A stretch of DNA of 64,000 nucleotides, from NCBI GenBank assembly GCA_009792885.1, contig WMCF01000089.1, forward strand, positions 1,787,496 through 1,851,495, read 5' to 3'. This document shows positions 35,673 to 48,900 of this stretch, in pieces. Below the pieces are notes generated by a model. That model saw only the letters and a list, made by a program, of their open reading frames with translations. It was not told where the DNA came from and did no database searches. Positions within the stretch are counted from its first letter, which is position 1; the number at the start of each line of letters is the position of its first letter. The translations under genes were made by a program, and so were the position numbers. The stretch comes from Eremophila alpestris peregrina (Eukaryota > Chordata > Aves > Passeriformes > Alaudidae).

Positions 35673-38600
35673 TTCTGATAGAGGAGTTGAGGTATGGAGA
35701 AATAAATGTAAACTGAGAAGATATTTCTTTAAGTACCATAATTAGCCAGCTGATAGCTCTCCATATTTAACCTGAATTTAATTTTAATTACCAGAATCAA
35801 AACTTTGTAAGAGAGGAAAAATGCAGAAAGTTCTATTTATTCCTTTTGGGGAGAACACAGCGTTTCTGCTGTGCTGTAACTTCAATCTCTGTTGAAAGTG
35901 GAGTTATAAAATAACTGGTGTTACCCTGCCATACATGTATTTATTTTTTGCTACTTTTTCCTGACAAAAGAGAATTTTCTCAGACTTTCTTAGAAAGTCA
36001 TACCCATTTATTACTTTAGATTTCTTTGCATTTTGCGTTTTAAATGTATTTAGTCATTTCACCCTATGGAGTTTGATGATTTTTGGATTATCAAGTAAAA
36101 CAATATTGTATGCATAAAGAAGCAGAAGCTACTATATTTATGGTCTTTCAAAATCATGTCAATACAAGGTGGCCTAACATGAAGGTATATAGTGACTTCA
36201 CAAACAAAAATTAAAAAAAAAAGAGAATAAGAAAGTTGAATTAGTCAAACTAATTAAAGCCATAAAAATCAGAGTGCTTTTAAAGAGAACTTAGGAAAAG
36301 TCGGCAGGCAAAATATGTAAGTGCAAAATATAGCGCAGTGCTGAAAATTGGAAATGAGGCAATCAGAACAGCCTTCTTAAGGGAATTAAGGAAGATAAAA
36401 ACTAACACAGAAACACAAATAACAAAAAGAAAAAAGCTATTAAAAATCTGTATAAATTCTTTCAATGAGAACATACACAATCACTTTTTCAAGCTGGTAT
36501 AAATAGAAAAACTCAAGTGACAAATATTTCCAGTCAAGGTTTTAAGTCACACTATCTAATAATATTATTCTTTCCTTTACTTTAGAAAACACAGGATTCC
36601 AAATTGTTCATTTCTCTAAGCCCCTTTTCTTCATAGCCACCTTATCCACATCTGTTACTTTCCTCATTGTGTTTTCTGTCCAGTTCACAAGAGAAAGGTT
36701 AAACACAGGTCACAGAACATGCTGATCTCTGTAAGATTAGTCTTTATTTAAAAAACCAGAAAAGCACAGGAAGAACAAATGCCCTTATTCATTTTTCTGG
36801 CTGTGCAGCACTAGGGATTCCATGTGAGGCTGCTCATTTCCTTCCTTCTAGCCATGAATCAACCTTCCCAATGGGAAATGCTACCTGCTCACAAAGCTGA
36901 ATCTAGACTATTTTTTGATGAACAGCAGGAGTGGTAGCTACGGTTTTCAAAGGAAACCTATTTAAATCCTTTCAGCTCAAAATATTCTTGGATACGTGGT
37001 GTTGACTGCTGGCTTTTGAGCACCTGAATATCCATCCATTGTCATATGCCATGTGCATAAAGACATATTTGAAGGTAACACACATAGACTTAATTTTGCT
37101 CTTTGAATTAGTTTGGATTTCATACCTCATATGAAATCCTTTAAAGTTTGGTTAAGTCCTTATTTTTAGAAGATCCTAACTTAAGGTACCTTAGAACTTA
37201 AGGTACCTTATCTATGGGCTTAGATGAAAATGGACCAGTGGAACACTGAAAAAATAATTCCATAGCCTAAGGCTTCAGAAATCACAGAGCTTATTTTAAC
37301 AGTGCAATTTTTTAAGACTGTTAAAACTGTGGGAGTATAGATATAGAAGGCTTTATACACCACAGTATTCAGTCAATTTACCTCAGCACATAGTTGACCT
37401 TGCTTTGATCTCTTTGATCCACAGTTTTAGTGCTTGTTCTTATCCATTAAATGTCTAAACTATTCATGTTCATTCATTTATTTCATTCTTCCCCACCCCA
37501 CATTTTATTCATTTAAGAAAATGGCTGCAGGACATGTTTTTAATGTCTGCAGGTATACATTTCCTTAATATTACCAATAATTTGATCTGACTTTTAAAGG
37601 AAGAATTATATCAAAATTTATGAATTATTTGAGGGTTGTCATCAAACCTCATATAACAGAAAACCCTCACATTACTTACTTATTTAACATTAGTGAAGCA
37701 AGAAGAAAAATAGTTTGGTTGTAATTCAGACTCTTTATGTGGAGTCATGCCAGAGGAAAGAAAAAAAAAGGTATTTCCAAACCCTAGAAGAGATTACTAA
37801 ATCATTAAGAAAAATAAAGCATCTCTCTGATACAACAACTGTCTAAAGAACCATATTCACTCACTGCTGTTTAGTAACAATATCTTTAATTTTTAAATGT
37901 ATATTTCTGCTCATGTTTTTGCTTTGCATATGGTCTCAGGATAATCTCTAACAACAAAAAACTGATTGTATTACTGTCCTTAGCATAATAGCTTTGCAAG
38001 TACACAACTATAAAGATACCACTAATACTGTCAGTAAAGATTTAGGAATGAGAAATTCCTGTGGAATTTAGAAACAGGCACACACACAGTCTTTCCACTT
38101 TATGTGGCTGCAAATTTATCTGTAACCTGGGTAATTTTTTTTTCTACTCTCCAAGGTATATGAAAAATATCTTTAGTCAATAAGCAAATTTATTGTTCAT
38201 TTTCATTGCTTTCATCCATCACAATTTTCTATTTGTACATTCAAATAGCCAAAACAGAGGATTATTGGTAGTACTTCTTGCATTTTTTTCAAGTGACCTA
38301 ACAGCTCCTAATGTGTTTCTGCTTTGTCCATCAGTGTGGACACTGATCAGTCACACTTCACTGTGCTGCAGTTGATTCCCCAAGTCTCTGTTGCAACCAT
38401 AATTTCTTGGGTGTTGTGGGGCACAACAAGTATTCATCTGCTCATCTTATGAATTCATAGCCTAGATTTTGCTTTCCTCCTGAATTTTCCTCTATTTTAT
38501 TTTCAATTTCTGTCTTTTTACATTATTATACTTAAAAAATCATGTTTCCTCAACCTTTATAAGAAACAATGAGTGGTGACACTCCCACCACATATGTGAC

Positions 38601-38879
38601 AAACTTCTACTGGAAGTCACTTTCAAAGCTGTGTGACAGCAAAAGCAGACAACAATGGTGTCTCCTGTAATCTTCTGTGCTGAGTGCTGTCAGAGTGCTG
38701 TCAGGTTTCCTGTGTCAAGTTGAGGTCAGGTCCTTCTTTAAAATAAATTAACAGATAATGATGTAAAACACATCATGAGCCGACTCCAAAGCCTGGAATA
38801 AGAGCACCTGGTGTTTAGGTTACAATTGCAGTGCTAATTTCACTTTGGTCAGTCTCTATTTAGCCTGCACCTGCAGGGA
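35673..38879. other. AT-rich DNA, nothing recognised
   Basis: No gene or repeat family seen. It holds the duplicated 12-bp palindrome at 37178-37211 and a short duplication of 'gagtgctgtca' near 38682-38704. Confidence 0.45.
37178..37211. repeat. Tandem pair of perfect 12-bp palindromes
   Basis: TAAGGTACCTTA occurs at 37182-37193 and again at 37199-37210 within a 17-bp tandem duplication (aacttaaggtaccttag). Each copy is self-complementary. Confidence 0.85.
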
Positions 38880-38990
38880 TCAAAGCCCCAGACTGCTGGA
38901 TCAAATAAAACCCTACATGGATGGGAGACCGCCGAGACTGCATTTAGTTCTCTCTCTACAGGAGACGTTTAAGTAATTTGAAAAAGTTTT
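38880..38990 (+). repeat. 5S rRNA-like fragment (5S pseudogene or 5S-headed SINE)
   Basis: The 16-mer TGGATGGGAGACCGCC at 38918-38933 is identical to a segment of the vertebrate 5S rRNA gene just 3' of the internal control region. Bases to its left ('ccctaca') and right are weakly 5S-like at best, and the expected 'ggtcgggcctggttagtac' is not conserved. A 'gagacgttta' at 38963-38972 recalls the 'gagacgttaaa' of Deu-domain SINEs, so an AmnSINE1-type chimeric SINE is as plausible as a 5S pseudogene. There is no functional 5S gene: promoter boxes and terminator T-run are absent. Confidence 0.35.
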
Positions 38991-39599
38991 CTGTCATTTT
39001 GAGTTTTCTGAGGGATCAAATCTTTGTCCTAAACTTCAAACAGATGTTGACTTGCAGGTCTCCAGTATAGTTTGGTGTGAAGTAATGCTGTGTAATTTTA
39101 TGTGGCTTTGCAAGGTAAGGCTGCACTTCAGTTGTCTCCTTTCAGGACACAGGCCATGAGGCAGGTGAGCTACTTCACACCTTTTGCCAGGTGTCTTTGT
39201 GGTCTCCAGGATAGTTTTTCTTCCAGGAATTAAACTGAATGTCATCTGTGAGGAATGAATTAGATTTCTATCCTCAGTTATCTTCTAAGCTCTTTAATCA
39301 CAAATAACCATGACTTAACCCTCTTTATCTGTGACATGAAAATGTTAACTGATGCCAGAAGTCCATCCTAAGCCAGTTAAACTTGTGACACATCTAAGAG
39401 AACGTGAAATTCTGAAAAAAGACTTGAAATAACCCAATTCCAAAGTTGGATTAGTTTTCCTGAACCAAGCCAAACCAGACAAAGCAAGGATCAGGTTTCT
39501 TTGTTCTTTTGCACAAACATCTTTCTTTGTTCTTTTATCCTAAAAGTACACTCTGATTGATATTTTTCCTCAAAAAGAAGCTAATGCCTTCTATTTTCC

Positions 39600-39618
39600 T
39601 TTTTTTTTTTTTTTTTTT
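39600..39618. repeat. Poly-T tract
   Basis: A 19-base T run. It sits about 50 bp before the ERVL-like fragment, with no element obviously attached. Confidence 0.85.
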
Positions 39619-39670
39619 AATAAATTGAGACTATGGCCAGACAACCATTTATCTAAATTCCATTAAAACT

Positions 39671-39975
39671 GTTGAACATAAAACTTGGTGCGTATTGGGT
39701 TCAGGTGCTCACATTCTGGTGTGACAAACTACAGGTCTGGCCTCTATGAGGAGGCATAGACCTCTCCAGATTGTTTCAGTTGGCTCCAAAACAGACACAC
39801 TGCTCAGCCAAGCTGAGTCCATCAGTCATGCTGTTGGTGTTTCTCCAAAAACATGTTTAAGACGCGCAAATATTGCTGCACAGAAAATGTATGAGAGAAG
39901 AGTGAGAATATGTAAGAGCAACAACTGCAGAAACCAAGGCCAGTGAACAAGGAGTGGGAGGAGGTGCTTCAGGCC
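39671..39975 (+). mobile_element. ERVL-type retrovirus fragment
   Basis: The stretch 'gttgaacataaaacttggtg' to 'gggaggaggtgcttcaggc' matches sequence I recall from the internal/LTR-proximal part of common bird ERVL elements, in which 'caaggtcagtgaa...ggaggaggtgctccaggc' leads into a purine-rich repeat region. A 66-codon open frame (39746-39946, +) lies across it. I cannot assign it to gag, pol or env, and it lacks any catalytic motif. Neither LTR is attached here. The related minus-strand LTR is at 53441-54390. Confidence 0.55.
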
Positions 39976-42900
39976 TACCTATATCTTTGTTTCTCACTAT
40001 CCTACTCTACTTTTTTAAAGGCAATAAGCTGGAAAAATTTTGTCCATGGCAAATCTTGTTTTGATCATGATGGTAAACGGTGAGTTGTCTTCCTTGCCCT
40101 TTTATCAACCTACAGGAATTTTCATTTTATTTTTTCACTGTGTCTTAATGAGGAGAGGAAATGAGAGACTAGTTTGTCAAGCACCTGGTGGAGAGACAAG
40201 ATGAACACACTGTAACTTGGTCATAAGTAGATGAACATATTCCTAAGGAGAGAAAAATATTGTCCTGCTAATACTGCGTGTGAATGTTTGTTTTTCCCAA
40301 GTGGATGCACCAAATGAAAGATTAATAATTATGTATGATAACCAAAGGCATTGGTGAGCTTCAGTGACCTAAGCTCACTTTAAGCTTGTGCAGTTTTAAT
40401 ATTGTGCTATCTGCCAAATACGAGTATTTCTTCTTCATTAATGTCATTGGAGAATACAATTTTCTCATTCATCAACTTTGATTTCACTAATTAACTGTTT
40501 TCTGAAATAGTGGGTGGTTGTTTGTTTTTAAGCCTCCCTCCTCAAGGTTTTAAAATTCTCAGCAGGTCTGATTATTTCAACTGTGTGTCTATAAATACCT
40601 CAAGTATACATGCTCAAAACCATTAATAATTAAAAAAAAATTCTGAGAAGGCCAACAGAAAAATATGTAGTGATCACTTTCGTTCTGTCAGTACTGAACA
40701 ATAATTCTTACACATTTTAAAAATGAAACAAATACCTGAGAAATGTGGGGTTTTTTCCAAAATGAAGGACACTTTTTCTTTTCCATAGAAACAAATGAAA
40801 TGAAGAGGTGGTTACTGCCTCTGAAAAGTGTGTTAGTGTTAACATAGTGGATAAGAGAAAATATGTTTTATTGTCTACTCTATACTTAATGAGAGCATAC
40901 AGTGAATGAGGCGTGAAATGCATCATATTTTTCAAGCGATAATAAGTATTGGAACTTTCTGACGTGAAGGTTGTATCTGGACTGTTATTTTCCATAACAT
41001 TCAGGAATTATATTTTCCAGGAATTCTCCAGACCAAAAAAGTCTAATTACTTTCTTGCCCCTGCAGCACCTGTAGCATAGTCATCCATTGCCACTATAGA
41101 TGCTGGTGTTGGAAGGTGAGGAAAAGTTGGTCAGTGTTTGCTGCTTTGTAATGGTTCAGGTTCTTCTCTTTTTTCTCTAAGAAACAGTGAATAAACCTAC
41201 CTTCCCTGTTTCCACAGAATTTTCATTTTGTCAACCTTTGTTTTTAATCTCCTGGCAGACTTCCTAAAGTGAAGAATCCAATTTGCTGAAGTTTTTTCAT
41301 ACAGGAGGAGATTCAGCTTTCCTGATTTTTTTTATTCATGAAATGAACATACATTGACATGTCAGGACCTGAAAATTAGAACCCTGTTAGCAATTGCCTG
41401 AAAACTTTTAGCCAAATACTTATACTTATGTAAAAGAATTATCTTCTGCTTCATCTGTTTCACATCAAATTAGGAGATACTAAATTTCTGTATTTTTTTT
41501 TGGTTGATTTCTTTTCTGGACATTTGAATTGCGTTTAAATGAAACAAGGCCTCCTTTAACTTTTGATACAGTTTTGCCCAAAGTTCATTTTCATTAATGA
41601 AAAAAAAGGAGAGGAGAAAAAGGCTGGTGGAGGGTGGTGTTCTTGTGCTGCACAATCTTTTTCAGACTGACAGATAAAAAAATCACTCTACCCATGTAGG
41701 GCCCTTAACTTCCTTCAATACTGTTTAGTTTTCTGAAAACCAGTGGTACCAGCCACAGGCAAAGACTTTCAGAGGTCCAGCTTTGAACCCTGTGACAGGC
41801 AGAGAGGGTGGTATTGAAGGAATTAAAAGCTTTTGCAGGAAGCAGTCTCCACTTTTTTCAAGAAGTTATTGTTAAATCTTCCATTGTCATGTGCACATAG
41901 ACAAAAGGCTGAAACATAGCGGAGAAGACATTAAGAAACAGAAACTGAAAAGACAAGCACAAATGTCAAGGCTGATTTAAAAGCAGACCCTGTCATAGTG
42001 TGAGGCAGAAGTTTAAGAAAGGGAAGAATTGTGTAATAAAGTCAGGAGGGAATGCAGAGGAGATGTTCAGAAGACAATGTGGGTTTGCATAGGAGGGATT
42101 GACAGAGAGAAGAGTGCCTTGCCTCCTAGACTGCAAAGAGACGTTATGAAAGAAGACAAAGAGCAGAAGAAAGAGTTTTGTACTTCATGTAAGATATCAA
42201 TTAAATCTTTCTTCCACAGCTCCACAGCCATTTGTTCCTATCTATCCTAAATGAAATGAAACTGTAAAATTTACCTTTTCTGTTTTTCACGGCTTACCTG
42301 ACCCTGTAGATATTTTGGTGCTCACAGAACTGAACCCACCTGAAATCATTGAAAAAGCACCTCTAGAGTTCAGGCTGTTGTCTGCAGAGTGAGGATGTAT
42401 AATGTTGAGTAGATCACTAGCAGCTTTGTGCTTGTTTGGAATAAGATATGTATATATTGAGTAATATGGAGTACATGCATGCTCACAAATGACCCCCGAG
42501 TTTATTGTAAATGAGAGAACATTTCTCAGTCACAATAATGATGTCAGTTTTCATGTAGTTCTGATTTTTAATCCTCATGATATTCTAATGCCTAAGAACA
42601 TCAGAAATAAATCCTCTCTTATTATATATGATGATTAAGAGTAAAATTTTTAAGGAACAAATTGAAATTGTATGTATCACAGGTAAATTCTCTGAGAGTC
42701 GTGTTGGCTTTTTGTATGTGTCCTGTATTCTTTCAACTGGCCATGCATTTACAAACTATTTGACTCACAATAATCACAAGTAAAAACTCCAGAAAAATAC
42801 AGTTTCAATAAACAGACATTTTTTCTACTCAGTCCTTTGTGAGATAAATCTTTTGGTGTCAAAGAGGTCTGTAATTCCTTTTACTCACTTCTCCCAATGA

Positions 42901-45900
42901 AACACATCTCTAAAGATCAGTGCAAGGAGAACAGCTGTGTTTTACTTACAAAGTGTAAAAATGCATTAAATCTTATGTATTTATATGAGAGTGGCCAGCA
43001 GCTAGCGTTTTTAAGCATGTTTTGTCATGACTGATAATTTTTATGATGACCATGTGAAGTTAATGTTTGAGCACTATGAATATTAAACAAAAACCATGTT
43101 TATTTTGAGGGAGAATTTTCTGGAAAAGAATCACTGAAGAAAAACACGCTGGGGAAAACAAACAAAAAACAAATAAAAAGAGCCTTTAAAATTGTTGAAG
43201 AAAAACGTGAAAATAAGGGGAAAACAAAAGCAACTAGAATTAGGATATCAAATCCTCTTCTTAAGTACTTGATTATTTAATTCCACTGACCAGATAACTG
43301 TTCTAAGAACACTTGTTATAATAGTAAAATAATAGACTTGATTAGGAATAAGGACAAACTAGACCTATTTTCAGGTTTTATTCAGACAAGAAGATTCAAA
43401 TCAAGATGCATTTTTTTGTTGGATTATGTGCACAAACCAGGGGAGGACAAGGCTATGGATTCTAGATTTGGCAGTTAGTTTTGTGAAATGCACTGTCATT
43501 GTGAAGGATGTTTTAACATTTATTTTGTTATCTTATTTACTTTTTAAGAAGCAGAAAAGTGTTTTGCACAGGAACGAGCTTATTGGTGTTGTTATTTAGA
43601 GCAATGCATAATCTCTTCTAGATCCTTCTGTTCTGCCACAAATAGTAATCCTTTGTTGCTAAGGGGAGTTGTGCTAGTCAGTATAGTTGAGAAAGACACA
43701 AAACTGCACAACTATAACTAAGGATTCCTTCCTCTCCACTAGCAGGAGGACACTATTAGTTTTGTTCAAAACCTGAATTGTTTTTCTTGAGGTTCCATCT
43801 GATTTTTTTCCCTTTTCCCTTATGGCTTCCTACAGACGATGACCAACTACACTCACAATGCACTAATTTGTTTTCTGTGGTATAGGGAGCACTATATGCT
43901 GGCTGGCCAATCAAGAAACATCATAGCCAGGACTCATTCAATCACATTTTTCAGGGCTCACTGGGAGGTAAGAAATTTTTGGGGAATGATCACTTATACT
44001 CTGTCTTAGTGTGCTGATGAAAATAAATTTATTGGAAAGAAATGATGGAAATAAGCCATTATGCTTAGCAAGGAAAATGAACATACTTCAGGACTTTTCC
44101 AGTAAATTATTTGAATGAGACTCTGTGATGACAGAAAGTAGAGTGAAAGAACAGCTAAACTACTCAGTTCTGTCAGGTTCTTGGATATTTTGTAATTCAA
44201 CCCCAGAAGCCTTACTCTACTATTAACACAAATAATTCAGAACTATGTCAGATACCAGTTGTTGAATTTCTCTTTATGTAAGAAGGAGGAGTAGGAGTAA
44301 TCTCATTTAAATAAAACCTTGGCTGTTCTTGAAATCTTAAGGTACTTTCAGCTGAAATCTTTCTCTTAATTTTCATGCTCTAAAACTTTATTAAGCCTTT
44401 ATAAATCTATTATTATTTCAATTGTTCTTAAAAGTTCTGAATCACTGATTTATATTAATCCAATTCTAGGTTTTGTTCTAATGATAATGAGCTGGGAATC
44501 TCAGGAACAGAAATTACTTCAACAACCAAGCTTGCAATATAAAAAAAAGGGAAACTCAATCAAACTTAAATTAGGGCTACCACACATATACAAACTACAT
44601 GCCACAACTGAGACTTCCTCTGAACTTCAAAGGCTCTTTGATGTCATACTGGTAACAACCAAACAAATGGTTTAATACAACAAGAAGAAATTGCAATCAG
44701 ATTCAAAATTCAAGAAAACCATGGAGAACTTCTGGAGTAATTTCAAAAGAGACAGAGCAATGAACAGAGTTCACAGTACTGGTAAAAATGAGGCTTCTTC
44801 ATTTTAGGGTTTATAATTTGTAAGGTTCTGTGACATCTCCCCAAATCAAATTCCCCCAAAACTGAAGGAGTTAATACTTGCCTGATTGTAGTGTGTTAGG
44901 AAATGCATCCCACAGTAGAACAGATAGGGTTTGCATCTGTTTGCAGTAACACTGGTAATTATAGGGATTGCTCTCAGGTTTCTTATTTTTCTGATACAAA
45001 ACAGTGGTTAAGGAGGTTTCTTTTTCTTTTTTTTTTTTTTTAAACTTGTTCACTGTCTCTGGGAATTATCAACATATTATATATGTGTTCCAGCATATAT
45101 ATAGAGATACATATATATATGCATATGTATGTGTATATGTATATATAATTCCAGTATATAAATAATGCTGGAATTACCAGCACTGTTTGAATTGTGACAG
45201 ACACATAAACACAAGATTACAAATAAATACAAGGTTTTTTTCCAGTTTCTTTTTTTTTTTCATTTTAGAATGTTGTTCCAAATGAACATGTTGCATAAAT
45301 AAGACAGGTTAAAATTTTATACTTAGTTTTGTGATCAAAACACTACTTTTACTACCTAAAAGCCCAATAAAAATGGAATTTCTTATTCTGTAATGTGTCT
45401 TCAGTGATACTTTGATATTAAGGACTTAGAGAAACAAACTAAATATTAAGCTGTTCTTAGTATCTTTATTTTTTTTCCTTCTGCAGCTTTTATTTATTTT
45501 TTCTATTGACTATGTAAGGCTTTCATCAAAAAAAATTGACTTTGCTTCAAACAGAATTTTAAAAATGCATATCAAAAGATCTGATTGATCTGTTTTCAAA
45601 TTGCTGTATTTTTTACATTCTTATGTAGAGTCTGCATGCTCTGCCTTGACAACATGAAGCATAAAACCAGAAGCCAAATAATGACAGATATTTTCCATTT
45701 TGTACTTAATCCCTCTCTGTGAGATGTTGGGGCTTTTTCAGCTTGAATGACCTTGCTCAACAGCTTGCACTGTAAAAGACTCTACATTGCCAAATCTATG
45801 AATTTTTTTTTCAGACAAATTGAGATATAATCAGATTTTAATTCTGTACTGAAGTGAACAACATCAGCTGTCATTAAGGTATCATAAAACTCACTGTACC

Positions 45901-48900
45901 ATCTTTGACAGAAATGTGAGCAGTGTAATACGTGAAGGAGTCTGGTTTGATCCCAGGTAGGTGCAGTGTAAAATTCAATTTTCTGCATCCACTAAAATCA
46001 CAGTGTCAGCTACAATTTCTCCCTGTAAAACCTTTCTGATTTTCTAATAAAAAAAAATACAGTCGTCGCATAGTAAATTTTCATCATATTTTTGGTTTCA
46101 GGCCATCTACAGTTGTATGTATCTAGATATGACTGGGGAAGATAAAAATTTCCATGATAGTTTAGGCTGGCATTTCATCTACTGCAACATCCCTTTCTTT
46201 ACAGAAGATGGGTGAAATGCGAAAGAACTCGATGGGACTGTTTAGAACTTTGTAACATGTCAGTAATTAATTAGCTAAACAACTGAAACAGAATGAAGCA
46301 CAGAGTGGTATAGTGAGGAGGTTGCTGTGGCTCAAGAAGAAAGGCTGCCACAGCTCCTTTCTCTAGGGCCAGCCAGAAGTATAGGAACAGGTGCACAGCA
46401 CACGTGGGCTGGGGAGGACTTTGTTCCCTTGACTGGGGTGTCCCCACCTACTGTGGTGACACTTCAGATATCAAGATGGGCCTGTATCACATGATTCAAC
46501 AAATATTAACTCATTAAGTGAATCAATTCTCACTCATTAAATCTGCTAACAAAGATTTTTTATTCCATTGAAGTACTGTCTGCTCTTATGAATTTTAAAA
46601 TTCTGATTTTAAAGGTACTTACTGTAAAATATGTAAATGTGTTTTGTTAAAATACAGATTTCTGTATCTGTTCTTACTCCTCTTATTCCTCCAAACCTAA
46701 AACAAGAGATATCAATTAAAAGGAGAAAGCTATGGATCTTTTTGGGCTTAATAAACATCACTACTCTCTGTTTTTCCATTGGGCTTCTTTGAAAACCAAA
46801 AATATGCGTTATTTTTTTTTCCTCAGAAATCAAACCCAGTCTCTAAATAGTTTTCTTCACAAGCAGTGAGCTCTTTCACTCCTTTAAAACAGAAGGCAGC
46901 AGATGTCAGGGGAAGTAAAACCCTGGGAAAGAGTAGATGTCTTGTAGATATTCCAGAGAGGATTTCAGTTTGATTTCTTAGTTCAGTAGGAAAGGCACAC
47001 ACAGTGAAATGAACTGAGGGTAGACAGGTCTTCTTGTCAAACAGTCAAGTTGATGATGAATTTATTTCCATTTTTTTAAACTGATTTTTGGTTTTATCCT
47101 TCATTCTGACAAATGGGATTTCTCCAAAATTTTGCACTGGTACAGCTACCATACAGAAAAACTAAGAAGAAATACAAAGGCTTATATTGCTCTGTGTGCT
47201 GCATATACTCTGTACTAACTTACACCATTATAAATGCTCTAAAAATATACTATTTTCTCATCTTTAAAAGATGCATTGTAGTTAGTGCACTGCAAGCTGA
47301 GCACTTTCAGTCACTAGTAAAATAGTTAAAAGAATAGTTCTGTTTTTCAACTGTGTTAAATATTTCTGTGCAACAAAAAATTAATAAGATTATTTTCCAG
47401 GAGGGCTGTCTTGCATTAGTAATTGTGTACAGCTATTGGTATTATTTTTCATAATGACAGATATCCTATTCTATTCAAAGTTACACAAAGTGAGCATTGT
47501 GCTCCCTGTAAATGACATTCCTGTTCACAGGCACTCAGGGCATGTACTCACATAAATCTTGAATTTCAGACAAGCTTCTGCCTCTTGATGATATCCCATA
47601 TATCTGCTGGTTGTTGTTGGCCACCAGAATGTCTTGTGGCATATAGAAATTTGAACTACTTCTTTACCCATGCCATGCCATTGTCAACATGTGGCTGTGC
47701 AGCAAAATTGCTTCCTTTTTTTTCCTCTTTCTTGTTTCTCTTTTTTTTTTGTATTTACCTATTTATGACTGTTGTTTTGTTTCTTTTTTTTAATTATCCT
47801 TTTGGAGATGCGCTAACAAAATCATCTGCAACTTATTAAATGAATCTTGTCAGAATCCTAATTTTCTTTCACAACATTGTCTAGTGGGCAATAAGTATAT
47901 TAGATTGTGTAATACTGACTTATCTCCATCATGGGGACTTTACTACCATAACTTAATATTTTGGAATACTGAACCCTTGGATCACTTACTGCAGCTTGAT
48001 GAATAATAAGTGGCCTAGTGTCAGATTATCTACAGGGACATTCTGTAACAGTTTGATTTTAGCACCTTTATGAAGACAGCTAACCTTAAAATCATCACTG
48101 ACATCCAGACTTACCTTACTGCTGCAGTGTGGAAGTTATAGCAAAGCAGCCTGGTCAGGCTTAGGGAAACAGATTGCAACAATGGTCTTCCAAATAAACA
48201 ATCTCAAAATATGACCTCTGAATTAAATTTAGATTAAAAGTCACTCTTTTTCTCTCTGTATACACTTAATTGTCTAGAATTCCCAAGACATGCCCAAAAA
48301 TATGGGTATAATTCTAGAATTTACAGTAAAGTTTTTTGTGCCTATGCTGTTCTCAGTTCTTATATTGTCTTAAAACAATTTAGGAGGAGCCTCCTGGAAA
48401 TACCCATAGTATTATTACTGAATGGTATTATCTTAGTCATTAGTCTTAAATCATGCTGTGACAGCTCTGAAGCTCCATTCTTAAATGCTGTATTTCTTAT
48501 ATTTTCTTTGGCTGTTGACTAAATGTCTCAACTGAACCTGGATTATTCAGAACGCCTAATTTCACCAAGACTAATTATTTTGCCAGTTTCAGTTACTGTA
48601 CTGAATGAGCTCTTCATCTTCATAAGGCTCATGAATGTGGCAGCAACACCTTTCCATAAAGACCACATGAAATACTTTTGCACATAAACACATCAAGGAG
48701 CACAGTGCAGCAAAAAAATAAAAAACCAGTCCCGACATCATGATTTGTCCGATTTTTTGATCGTGATTTGTGATTTTTTTATCACATTAGTTCTATCTTC
48801 CATGAAAGAAAAGACAGAGTTTTCTCTCTTGAGGGCAAAAGTTTTTTTGACAATGTTACCCCTCAAACTTTTAAGAAATTCTGAAGAGCTGCTAGCAATG

